Assembly (NCBI GenBank): GCA_945860265.1
Contig: CAMAQF010000014.1
Coordinates: forward strand, 1-58,481
Length of the DNA stretch: 58,481 bases
DNA from: Emticicia agri
GTDB taxonomy: Bacteria; Bacteroidota; Bacteroidia; Cytophagales; Spirosomataceae
Reading direction: 5' to 3'
The notes under the pieces are model-generated. The model saw only the letters and a list, made by a program, of their open reading frames with translations. It made no database searches and was not told the origin of the DNA. Position 1 is the stretch's first letter; the number at the start of each line of letters is the position of its first letter. This document shows, in pieces, positions 1-8,028 of the stretch. Position numbers and translations under genes: made by a program.

Positions 1-36
1 CAAGGAGTTTTCGCTATCAATGAACGGTTGGAATAG
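1..36 (+). CDS. possible 3' end of an unidentified CDS (partial)
   Basis: Frame 1 is open from the window edge to a TAG at 34-36 and gives QGVFAINERLE. The strong hairpin at 128-176 would be a natural terminator for a gene ending here. Frame 2 also stays open, to a TAA at 38-40, so the reading frame is uncertain. Eleven residues are too few to name a family. Confidence 0.3.
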   Translation, partial: QGVFAINERLE

Positions 37-343
37 GTAAAATCGGTAAAATAAAAGATCATGTTCGCTTAAAAAAAACGTTCACAGGCACTAAAAATAT
101 AGATAACAATTATTCCATTTTTTTCACAAATATCTGATAATCAGCGAGTTGTCTCACAGTTGATTATCAGATATTTTTATTTCAAAAAACGCTACCATTA
201 TCAAGTAGATTCATCATCGAACCCTACATTTTTGCAAAATCCTATTAACAACTCTATCAAACCTTTGGAGAATATTAAGTAATAATGCTAACTTACAGCA
301 TTATTGTAAAATAACTATTCAATCTTAAACTCTTCCTTAAAAT
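37..343. other. intergenic region before galM
   Basis: There is no coding signal here. It holds the hairpin at 128-176 and a second perfect 9-bp inverted repeat, AATAATGCT (281-289) and AGCATTATT (297-305), with a 7-nt loop, ending 38 nt before the galM ATG. The second repeat lacks a T-tract, so an operator or leader hairpin is more likely than a terminator. No clean TTTG/TAnnTTTG promoter was found; the nearest -7-like match, AACCTTTG at 260-267, has one mismatch and a poor spacer. Confidence 0.5.
128..176. terminator. 16-bp perfect hairpin, probable terminator
   Basis: AAATATCTGATAATCA (128-143) pairs perfectly with its reverse complement at 161-176 across a 17-nt loop. A short T-rich run (TTTTAT) follows, and T-rich sequence also precedes it, so it could work on both strands. 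The loop is longer than usual, so a protein-binding palindrome is a fair alternative. Confidence 0.5.
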
Positions 344-1504
344 ATGAAATCAAAAGTTCTTGGTTTGCTACTGTGTAGTGCATTTTTATTCCAAAATTGT
401 ACCTCAAAAAAAGAAGAATCTACTTCAGTTGATTCGACAGCAACAGTAAATAAAATTGAAAAAATAAGCTATGGTAAACTCCCAACTGGTGAAGCAGCAG
501 ACCTTTACACATTAAAAAACAGTGCTGGAATGGTTGTGAAAATTACTAATTATGGTGGAATTATTACTTATTGGTCAGCTCCAGACAAAAAGGGAAAATA
601 TGCTGATGTGACATTAGGATGTGATTCTTTGGGTGGCTATCTTAATAGTTCGCCATTTTTTGGTGCATTGGTTGGTCGATATGGAAATAGAATCGCAAAG
701 GGTAAATTTACGCTTGATGGAAAACAATATACATTGGCTCAAAATAATGGTGTTAACTCCCTCCACGGCGGTAAAAAAGGATTTGATAAAGTTATTTGGG
801 CAGCAACCCCAATTGATGGTGAAGAACCTCAACTAAAACTTACCTATACCTCTCCTGATGGCGAGGAAGGCTATCCTGGAAAATTGGACGTTGAGGTGGT
901 TTATACTTTACAAAAAGATAATTCATTAAAGATTGATTATAAGGCAAATACCGATAAGCCAACGGTTATTAACTTAACAAATCATGCATACTTCAATCTT
1001 TCGGCCGATTTTAGCAAAGAAATCCTTGATCACGAAGTGACCCTCATCGCAAATAAATTTTTACCAGTTGATGAAACCCTAATTCCAACTGGAGAATTGA
1101 AAGTGGTGGCAGGAACACCTTTTGATTTCACAAAATCATTCAAAATTGGTGCACGAATCAATGATGCGAAAGATGTTCAAATTAGATACGGCAAGGGTTA
1201 TGACCATTGTTGGGTAGCAACAGATTTGAGCAAAACTTTGAAAACGATTGCCAGTGTTTACGAACCAACTTCGGGGCGTGTAATGGAAGTCTTGACAACC
1301 GAACCGGCAGTGCAGTTTTACACAGGAAATTTCTTAGATGGAATGCCAGTGGGAAAAGGTGTTAATTATAAATTTCGTACGGGATTTTGCCTAGAAACAC
1401 AACATTATCCAAATTCACCAAATCAGGCAAATTTCCCAACAACTATTTTAAGACCAAACGATACTTATACAACGACAACAGTCTATAAGTTTTCAGCAAG
1501 GTAA
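344..1504 (+). CDS. galM: aldose 1-epimerase (galactose mutarotase), exported lipoprotein
   Basis: This protein interconverts the alpha and beta anomers of galactose or other aldoses, feeding sugar catabolism. It has 386 residues. The first 19 form a hydrophobic signal ending in QNC, followed by TSKKEE. That suggests lipidation at C19 and location on the periplasmic side of a membrane rather than in the cytosol, which is common for Bacteroidota GalM. The family core begins near residue 40 (YGKLPTGE). Expected active-site segments are present: NGVNSLHGG, NLTNHAYFNL with the catalytic histidine, and FCLETQHYPNSPNQ with the catalytic glutamate. The ATG at 344 is the only start that keeps the signal peptide. 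No galK or galT neighbour is in the window, so the gene appears to stand alone. The family call is strong; the lipoprotein call is somewhat weaker because QNC is not a classical lipobox. Confidence 0.93.
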   Translation: MKSKVLGLLLCSAFLFQNCTSKKEESTSVDSTATVNKIEKISYGKLPTGEAADLYTLKNSAGMVVKITNYGGIITYWSAPDKKGKYADVTLGCDSLGGYLNSSPFFGALVGRYGNRIAKGKFTLDGKQYTLAQNNGVNSLHGGKKGFDKVIWAATPIDGEEPQLKLTYTSPDGEEGYPGKLDVEVVYTLQKDNSLKIDYKANTDKPTVINLTNHAYFNLSADFSKEILDHEVTLIANKFLPVDETLIPTGELKVVAGTPFDFTKSFKIGARINDAKDVQIRYGKGYDHCWVATDLSKTLKTIASVYEPTSGRVMEVLTTEPAVQFYTGNFLDGMPVGKGVNYKFRTGFCLETQHYPNSPNQANFPTTILRPNDTYTTTTVYKFSAR

Positions 1505-1520
1505 AAAAAGGATAGTTTTA

Positions 1521-1551
1521 CAGAAGGCTTCGCTTAAAGCGAAGCCTTCTG
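1521..1551. terminator. convergent hairpin between galM and hisD
   Basis: CAGAAGGCTTCGCTT (1521-1535) and its exact reverse complement (1537-1551) make a 15-bp palindrome only 17 nt after the galM stop and 8 nt after the hisD stop on the other strand. On the minus strand a T-run follows after a gap (the A-run at 1504-1510). It probably serves both convergent genes. Confidence 0.65.
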
Positions 1552-1559
1552 TGATTAAC

Positions 1560-2831
1560 TTAACTCAATAAACTTTCCATTCTCAATGTTACGGCTAGCT
1601 TATGTGCTTCTAATGATTCAGCTTCAGCCATTAACTCTACTATTGGGCCAATATTCAGAATTCCCTCCTTTGATATTTCTTGGAAAGTAATTTTCTTGAC
1701 AAAACTATCAACCGATACACCACTGTAAGCACGAGCGTAACCGTTGGTTGGTAATGTATGGTTTGTGCCAGAAGCATAATCTCCACAAGATTCGGGTGTA
1801 TAATTTCCTAAAAATATTGAACCTGCATTTATTATCTTTTCGCCAACTTCATTATAATTTTCTACTGCTAAAATTAAATGCTCAGGAGCATATTCATTCA
1901 ACATATCTATACAATCTTCTTGATTTTCGAGCAAAAAAAGCTTAGAGTTTTCGATTGCTTTGGCAGCTAAATCTTTTCTTGGTAAACGATTCAATTGGCC
2001 AGAAACAGCTAAATTTACTGCAGAAACAAACTTCTTACTCGTAGAAACCAACAAAACTTGGCTATCAGCACCATGTTCGGCTTGTGAAAGTAAATCGGCA
2101 GCCACAAACGAAGGCACAGCCGAATCATCCGCCATAACTGCTACTTCTGATGGCCCTGCAGGCATGTCAATCGCCACGCCTTCTTTGCTCAATAATTGTT
2201 TGGCAGCTGTTACATATTGATTGCCCGGACCAAATATTTTATATACCTGGGGAATCGTTTCAGTTCCATAAGCCATAGCGGCAATGGCTTGAGCTCCTCC
2301 TATTCTGAAAACCTTGGTGATTCCGACTAATTTTGCTGCATAATAAATCGCTGGATGATTGCTCGGTGAACATAAAATTCGTTCTTGACATTCAGCGATT
2401 TGGGCAGGAATTCCCAACATTAATACCGTTGAAAAAAGCGGTGCAGTTCCACCTGGAATATAGAAACCTACCTTCTGGATACCTACACTTTTTCTCCAAC
2501 ATCTTACACCTGCCATTGTTTCAATAACTTCGGGAGATTGCTTTTGTGATTCGTGAAAAGCATAAATATTTTTGTAAGCTTGTAAAATCGCTTCCTTCAA
2601 TTCTGCTGAGAGCTGACTTTCGGCTGCATCAATTTCTTCTTGAGAAACTTGAAAATTGTTAAGTTCGATTTTATCAAATTTCAAGGCAAACTCTTTGAGA
2701 GCTGCATCGCCTTCGAGTTTTACTTTTTGTAAAATGGGCAATACTTTCTGCTCAATTTCAGCCATTTCTTGTACAGGCCGAGTAAGTAAGTGCTTCCATT
2801 CAGAGCGTTGTGGAAATGATATAATATTCAT
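1560..2831 (-). CDS. hisD: histidinol dehydrogenase
   Basis: HisD performs the last two steps of histidine biosynthesis, oxidising L-histidinol to L-histidine with two NAD+ in the cytosol. The 423-residue length fits the family. Recognised motifs include the GPGNQYVTAAK segment, the zinc-binding QAEHG segment, YAPEHL with the catalytic Glu-His pair, CGDYASGTNHTLPT, and a C-terminal LEAHKLAV that supplies the last zinc-ligand histidine. It is the last gene of a minus-strand his operon whose first gene is hisG. A Uma2-family gene lies between them and ends 21 nt upstream of the hisD ATG. A convergent hairpin follows the stop. The other his genes are not in the window. Confidence 0.97.
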   Translation of the reverse strand: MNIISFPQRSEWKHLLTRPVQEMAEIEQKVLPILQKVKLEGDAALKEFALKFDKIELNNFQVSQEEIDAAESQLSAELKEAILQAYKNIYAFHESQKQSPEVIETMAGVRCWRKSVGIQKVGFYIPGGTAPLFSTVLMLGIPAQIAECQERILCSPSNHPAIYYAAKLVGITKVFRIGGAQAIAAMAYGTETIPQVYKIFGPGNQYVTAAKQLLSKEGVAIDMPAGPSEVAVMADDSAVPSFVAADLLSQAEHGADSQVLLVSTSKKFVSAVNLAVSGQLNRLPRKDLAAKAIENSKLFLLENQEDCIDMLNEYAPEHLILAVENYNEVGEKIINAGSIFLGNYTPESCGDYASGTNHTLPTNGYARAYSGVSVDSFVKKITFQEISKEGILNIGPIVELMAEAESLEAHKLAVTLRMESLLS

Positions 2832-2852
2832 TTAATTTTTTCTAAAAATTCT

Positions 2853-3431
2853 TTACTCTATGATTGTATCAAAAATCGTATCCATATCTACCTCAAAACC
2901 TTGTAAAACTTGGCTTTTTATCGTTTTTTCAGCAATTGGTAATGCTTGAAATCTGTCTCCTTCTAATAAATATTGATGAATTATCTGCTCGTAAGGATAA
3001 ACAACCCAGTACTCTTTCACACCCGCTTGTTCATAAATTTGAAATTTTTGACTCATTTCTAATCTAGAATTTCCAAGTGACAAAATTTCAATAACTAATT
3101 CAGGAGCTCCAATACAACCTTGTTTTTTAATTTTTGTGGTATCGCAAATTACACACAAATCAGGCTGAACAACAGTTTCACCTTCTCCTTTAATTGATGG
3201 CAAATATACATCGAATGGAGCAGCTATCACTTTGCAATACTTTCTCTGAAGAAAGTACGCTAAGTTATAATGTAAATTACCACTAATTATTTGATGTGTA
3301 CTCGTCGGTGCGGGTGACATTTTGGCAATATAACCACGCAACAATTCAACTCTTTCTTGAAATTTCCAAGAAAGATAATCCTTGAAGGTATAAGCCTTTG
3401 TAAGGTCTAATTGTTCGATGCTTGTTATCAT
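2853..3431 (-). CDS. Uma2-family (DUF820) PD-(D/E)XK nuclease-like protein
   Basis: This 192-residue protein belongs to the Uma2 restriction-endonuclease-like family, abundant in cyanobacteria and scattered through Bacteroidota, whose cellular role is unknown. Seen directly: a YTFKDYLSWK start, RVELLRGYIAKMSPAP near 27-41, the VQPDLCVI strand carrying D91, PELVIEILS carrying E115, K129 in the following helix, and GVKEYWVVYP near 137-146. These follow the family pattern PDV...(V)E(V)LSP...K...GV.EYW. The likely catalytic acidic residues are kept, so it is probably not a decayed copy. It sits between hisG and hisD on the same strand and must be read from the his promoter unless it has its own. 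It is unlikely to act in histidine synthesis; I read it as a passenger gene. Confidence 0.88.
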   Translation of the reverse strand: MITSIEQLDLTKAYTFKDYLSWKFQERVELLRGYIAKMSPAPTSTHQIISGNLHYNLAYFLQRKYCKVIAAPFDVYLPSIKGEGETVVQPDLCVICDTTKIKKQGCIGAPELVIEILSLGNSRLEMSQKFQIYEQAGVKEYWVVYPYEQIIHQYLLEGDRFQALPIAEKTIKSQVLQGFEVDMDTIFDTIIE

Positions 3432-3597
3432 TTCAATTTTGAATCATTTGTTTTATACTTAACCAAAAATGGTTCGCGTAAATTCGGATATTTACTTGCC
3501 TCATTATTAGTACTTTGTGCCGATCGACGGTCGCCTTTGAACCTTTGCAACTCTGTGCCTTTTGAGCAAAACCAATTCCCGTTTAGCGAATAGATGT
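3432..3597. repeat. his-operon spacer with degenerate CTTTG(T/C)-type repeats
   Basis: The 166-nt spacer between hisG and the Uma2 gene holds a run of short degenerate units around 3508-3570 (ACTTTGTGCC, GCCTTTGAACC, CTTTGCAACTC, TCTGTGCCTTT). They resemble tandem copies of a CTTTGTGCC-like 10-11-mer. A GC-rich CGACGGTCGCC lies among them; its reverse complement recurs at 38347. No coding signal was seen. Confidence 0.5.
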
Positions 3598-4467
3598 TCA
3601 ATAAATCATTTTTTCAATTGGAATCACTAGAATACCCTCTGCCCCTGCCGAACGAATTGCTTCGATGTTTTCCCAAAACTGATTTTCTTCCAAAACAGAA
3701 TGAATCGAACTCCAACCTTCCATTGCCAATGGCACGATGGTTGGGCTTTTCATCCCCGGAATCATATTAATGATGTCTTGGAGTTTATCATTTGGAGCAT
3801 TTAACAAAATGTATTTATAATTTTGAGCCGTTTGAACAGCTTTTACTCTGAATAACAATTTGTTGAGTGTATCGTGTTTCTCTTTTGATAATTTTTTATT
3901 TGAAATTAAAATTGCTTCCGAACGAAAAATTGTCTCAACTTCTTTTAGACCATTGCTCAAAAGTGTACTTCCCGAGCTTACAATATCGCAAACACCTTCA
4001 GCTAAACCAATACTCGGTGCAATCTCGACCGAACCGCTTATTTCGTGAATTTCTACTTTTACCCCTTGCTCCTTCAGATAATTACCCAAAATACGAGGGT
4101 AAGAAGTTGCAATACTTTTTCCTTGAAAATCATTGATACTATTGTATTCTATACCACGAGGAACAGCAATCGATAGTCGGCATTTTGAAAAACCTAAGCG
4201 ATACGTAATTTCGGCCTTACGATTTGATTCAATAAATACATTTTCCCCTACAATACCGATATCAGCTACACCATCTTCCACATAACCTGCAATATCATCA
4301 TCTCTTAAAAAAAGAAACTCCGCTGGAAAATTTGATGAGGATGTTTTGAGTTTTCCTGTACCGCTTTCAAACTTTATTCCACACTCTTTAAACAATCTAA
4401 ACGAATCCTCACTTAATCTACCCGATTTTTGGAGGGCAATTCTCAATATTGAATCTGTATTTGGCAT
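3598..4467 (-). CDS. hisG: ATP phosphoribosyltransferase, long form
   Basis: HisG condenses ATP with PRPP, the first and feedback-controlled step of histidine biosynthesis. The protein is 289 residues from the chosen ATG. It begins MPNTDSILRIALQKSGRLSE, has the PRPP-loop region SIGLAEGVCDIVSSGSTL, and a C-terminal ACT-like regulatory domain (from about residue 215, ending in SAGAEGILVIPIEKMI). That identifies the long, hexameric, HisZ-independent form. A longer reading from a TTG at 4500 is rejected because that codon lies inside the -7 promoter element at 4498-4505. A transcript starting near 4491 gives a 5' leader of about 25 nt to this ATG. It is the first gene of the hisG-Uma2-hisD operon and diverges from the large exported protein at 4717. 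Confidence 0.96.
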   Translation of the reverse strand: MPNTDSILRIALQKSGRLSEDSFRLFKECGIKFESGTGKLKTSSSNFPAEFLFLRDDDIAGYVEDGVADIGIVGENVFIESNRKAEITYRLGFSKCRLSIAVPRGIEYNSINDFQGKSIATSYPRILGNYLKEQGVKVEIHEISGSVEIAPSIGLAEGVCDIVSSGSTLLSNGLKEVETIFRSEAILISNKKLSKEKHDTLNKLLFRVKAVQTAQNYKYILLNAPNDKLQDIINMIPGMKSPTIVPLAMEGWSSIHSVLEENQFWENIEAIRSAGAEGILVIPIEKMIY

Positions 4468-4497
4468 TTGAATCGAAAAATTTCTTTGGTCAATGCA

Positions 4498-4529
4498 CAA
4501 AATTAGCTTAATCGGATGTCAATGACAAA
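4498..4529 (-). promoter_or_regulatory. canonical Bacteroidota promoter of hisG
   Basis: Read on the minus strand: TTTG (4529-4526), a 20-nt spacer, then TAATTTTG (4505-4498). This matches the -33 TTTG / -7 TAnnTTTG consensus described for Bacteroides. Transcription should begin near 4491, consistent with the ATG at 4467. Confidence 0.75.
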
Positions 4530-4661
4530 ATATTATTCGGTTATCAGCAAAAACATTTAATAATAATATCAAAAAAAACATTCAAAAAGTTTTAAAAAAA
4601 TAAATTCACGACCTTTAAAAATCGTAGTATTTTGCGGCGATTATTTTTTGTATTTTCAAAA

Positions 4662-4694
4662 TTTAGGTTATTTCTTGAAACTAATCTATTTTTG
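4662..4694 (+). promoter_or_regulatory. probable promoter of the 1097-residue exported protein gene
   Basis: TTTA (4662-4665) lies 21 nt before a perfect -7 element TATTTTTG (4687-4694). The -33 element has one mismatch. The predicted transcript start near 4701 leaves a short leader before the ATG at 4717. Confidence 0.45.
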
Positions 4695-4716
4695 AAGAAA
4701 AAAGACTTCTTGAATA

Positions 4717-7700
4717 ATGAAAAACATATTTTCACTGATTTTATTTATACTTTCTATTGCTCCCACGTTTGCCCAAAAACTTACTGATAAACAAATTGAA
4801 GGCTACCTCGAAGCACTCAAAAAAGAAGAAATTATCACTGAATTTGGTAAAGACACTTATTTGAAGATTGTAAATAAAGAAGACAAAACTTTTCAACAAC
4901 GTTTTGTTAGTGTTGGTGCAATAAGTCAATTTACGAAAAACCAAGTGCTGGAATCGCTAATCAAATCTCGAACTTCCATTTTAGGATTTCTTGGTGTATT
5001 TGAATTAATGAGAAATATTGGCTCAGGAGCCGACGAACTCGTTCGTTTACGAGAATTATCCGAAAAAATGCTTGGGGACAATATGCTATTCAAAACAGAA
5101 ATAGAAGGGGATATAAAACTCAATAACCCGTTTACTTTTTTGAAAATTGAGCAAAACCTCAGACCGTCCAAAGATAAATACAGAGAATTAGCTACCAAAC
5201 TCAAAGCAATAAATCTTATCGACGAAAAAGTTTATAACGAACTGATTGTTTGGCTAAAAAAAGACCAAATTAAACTCATCAAAGATTTTGGCTTCTTTGT
5301 TTATGCTGCACGACAAACTTACTTTTATGATAATTATACCTCATTGAGGGCAACCCAATTTTCGTTAATTGATAGCTTGCAACACAAAAATATGTTATCG
5401 ATCAATAATGCCAATTACATCAAGAATTCATATCAAGACTATGAACTTAAAAGTAAAGTAGAGATTTTGTCTTATTGCAAAAATGTTATACTGATTCCTG
5501 CTGAACAAAAAAATTTGACTCGAAGTGAAATTTATGAGTCTTATTGGAAAGAAATTAAACAAAAACTTATTCCAAATTTTGACTTTAGAGACATTCAACT
5601 GAGTGAAATCATTAAAAAAGAAGAAAGTTATCATCCAAATGTATCAAATATTCCAATCAAAAATCCTTTTGCTGGTAGCCCAAATAAGTTTAAAATGAGC
5701 TACCAAGTCAATAATAAATCCTATACTCAGAAAGCTGATACAGATTTTTCTTTAATAAAAACAATTAAAAACAATATACCTCCTTATATTGACATCGACT
5801 CTTCAATCATTCAATCTTATGCAGCGGCATTTTCGTTTTTGACAGGCTTTACGAGTAAAGATTTCCAATCAATCAATGATTTTCTGACCGACCAACATTC
5901 TTCAAATAGAGTAATTGTGGTCGGTAATGACTACAATCCTTTTTTAGCACTAAGAGATGGTCGCAAAGCTTTACTTTTGGTAGATAGCAGTCAGAATGTT
6001 TTGTTTGAAGAAAAAAACAAGATAAATCCTCTATTTGGAGGACTTTTTGAAACAAAAACAGATTTTACAAGCAATAAAAGTCGAGACAGTCTTTATTTGC
6101 TTATTGAGGAGTTTCAAAAGATTGGACTTATCCCTGTGACGGATGGTTCGAATATTGAAAACGTCATCGTTGAGTTACGTTTTGAACCAAAAAATGCAAG
6201 TTTTATTAAACGAAATTTATTAAGCCAATTTTCAGAAGTAATTGCCAAAGTAAATCCAATCCCTATAAAAGAGAGTGAACAAATACTGATGTTCAAAAAC
6301 TTCGTTAATCGCTTAGAGAAAATTTCAAGAGGTATATTTAAAGCGGAAAAAATAAGCGATAATTTTGAAACTGAAATTAAAAAAAGCCCTAAAAAAGAGC
6401 GGGAATTAATGATAAGTTTCAAATTAAATGGCAAAAAATATGAATCAAAAAATAAAATTGCCAAAGCGGATGAAAAAGACGGAAGTGACAAAGAAAAGTT
6501 TTTACTTAACTTTAGCACGCTTTTCTTTAATACCCAAGAATGGTTAGAAGAAATCAATCGAGCGATGGCAGAAAATCAAATTGATGGCCAATTTTTTAAA
6601 ATCAATGTTCGCAAAGCTTTTACTTATGGAGGAACTGAGAATTACATTTTCCTTACAAAAAAACAATCTGAATACATTAATGAAAAGCACAGTGAAATAT
6701 TAAATGACCCCGAAAAACCAATTATCTATGGCGATTATAAACAACAAGTAGCTGATTTCAATGTCGAAAATTTTACAAAAGCTCTCAAAAGAGAAAAAAT
6801 GTTGGCTGAAGACGCTATAAAAGACTTGAAAACTACCAAAGAACCATCTGATATTTTAATAGAAAGCAAGCAAGCGGTTGTGATTGATTTGAATGAACTT
6901 ACCGAAAAATCTAATACTGAACTCTATACTTATATTTTACAGAAGCTAAATTCTAAACTTTTGCCTAAAACCAAATTTAGTGAAATCAAGTACCTCCGTG
7001 ACAACACCGATAACAGCGAAACAGATTTTGAAAAACAAAACATTTCAGCTCTCATTGATGGAAAAAGCTACCAACAAACATTGTACGTTTCATTAAAACA
7101 TACCATCAAGAGTAATTTGGATTCGCTTAAAAAAGAGAATTCTATTTATTTTCCATCAATAGGAGAAAATCAATTTAAAATAGTAAACGATTATCTGACC
7201 GATATTGCCTCTCCTTATCGCTTAGTAATTGTTTGTGATTATCGCAGTCCGAAACTTTCTTATGTACTATTTGATAGTACCCAAGCAAATATAGTAGAAG
7301 AAACATTGCCCAATAACGCTATTGATTTCACAATGTATGGCTCAAAATATAGTAGAGATAGCCTAAGTAGATTACTCGATGAGCTAACACAAATCGCGTT
7401 AATTAAAAAAATGTCGAGCAAAGAAAAAGATGACTTCATTGTAAACCTACGTAAATTTTCAATTAATGGTCTTTCAATTCTCGAAAACTTCAAAAACATA
7501 ACTATACAATGCAATATCTGGAATGTTGAATCTTACAAAGATATTTATAAATCACTTATTGATTCATTGAGTAAAATTTCCCGGAATCAGTTTAACCCTA
7601 CTCATTTGACTGATAATTTTGCAAAAACTTTAAAGAAAAGTAATTATTCTGCTCGCACATTTAGGTATGGTTTTACGATGCCTAATGGAAAAAAGTATCA

Positions 7701-8010
7701 AGAAAAACAATTGGTAAAAGCCTTAGAAAAACCCAAAAATAAACAAGAAAAACTTACTTATGAATTGTTTGATTTTGATTCAGCCAAGCTTATTGATTTA
7801 GTAAATCGGGCAATTCACGAAAATAATGAAGCTGATGGAATGTTTTATCAAATCTATTCCGATGAAGATATTGAAGAATCTATCGGGCCAAGATTCATTT
7901 TCCTAAATTCTAAACAATATCGTTGGTTAAAGATAAAATTCCCAGAAATCTTTGAAACCTTCGATAACGAACCAGAAAATGATATTGATGAACGTAAAGA
8001 AGAAAAATAA
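4717..8010 (+). CDS. large exported protein with two tandem homologous halves, unknown function
   Basis: I do not recognise a known family. The 1097-residue product has a clear signal peptide (MKNIFSLILFILSIAPTFAQ) and no later membrane segment, so it is probably periplasmic or secreted. After a helical N-terminal part (about 25-270) come two related units, about 275-665 and 745-1085. Corresponding segments include DFLTDQHSSNRVIVV/DYLTDIASPYRLVIV, SRDSLYLLIEEFQKIGLI/SRDSLSRLLDELTQIALI, NRAMAENQIDGQFFKI/NRAIHENNEADGMFYQI and YIFLTKKQSEY/FIFLNSKQYRW. No catalytic motif was identified, and there is no lipobox or type IX sorting tail. It is lysine-, asparagine- and serine-rich. The PQQ dehydrogenase starts 18 nt downstream, so the two are probably co-transcribed. 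Confidence 0.8.
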   Translation: MKNIFSLILFILSIAPTFAQKLTDKQIEGYLEALKKEEIITEFGKDTYLKIVNKEDKTFQQRFVSVGAISQFTKNQVLESLIKSRTSILGFLGVFELMRNIGSGADELVRLRELSEKMLGDNMLFKTEIEGDIKLNNPFTFLKIEQNLRPSKDKYRELATKLKAINLIDEKVYNELIVWLKKDQIKLIKDFGFFVYAARQTYFYDNYTSLRATQFSLIDSLQHKNMLSINNANYIKNSYQDYELKSKVEILSYCKNVILIPAEQKNLTRSEIYESYWKEIKQKLIPNFDFRDIQLSEIIKKEESYHPNVSNIPIKNPFAGSPNKFKMSYQVNNKSYTQKADTDFSLIKTIKNNIPPYIDIDSSIIQSYAAAFSFLTGFTSKDFQSINDFLTDQHSSNRVIVVGNDYNPFLALRDGRKALLLVDSSQNVLFEEKNKINPLFGGLFETKTDFTSNKSRDSLYLLIEEFQKIGLIPVTDGSNIENVIVELRFEPKNASFIKRNLLSQFSEVIAKVNPIPIKESEQILMFKNFVNRLEKISRGIFKAEKISDNFETEIKKSPKKERELMISFKLNGKKYESKNKIAKADEKDGSDKEKFLLNFSTLFFNTQEWLEEINRAMAENQIDGQFFKINVRKAFTYGGTENYIFLTKKQSEYINEKHSEILNDPEKPIIYGDYKQQVADFNVENFTKALKREKMLAEDAIKDLKTTKEPSDILIESKQAVVIDLNELTEKSNTELYTYILQKLNSKLLPKTKFSEIKYLRDNTDNSETDFEKQNISALIDGKSYQQTLYVSLKHTIKSNLDSLKKENSIYFPSIGENQFKIVNDYLTDIASPYRLVIVCDYRSPKLSYVLFDSTQANIVEETLPNNAIDFTMYGSKYSRDSLSRLLDELTQIALIKKMSSKEKDDFIVNLRKFSINGLSILENFKNITIQCNIWNVESYKDIYKSLIDSLSKISRNQFNPTHLTDNFAKTLKKSNYSARTFRYGFTMPNGKKYQEKQLVKALEKPKNKQEKLTYELFDFDSAKLIDLVNRAIHENNEADGMFYQIYSDEDIEESIGPRFIFLNSKQYRWLKIKFPEIFETFDNEPENDIDERKEEK

Positions 8011-8028
8011 TTTAATCAACCATAAAAT

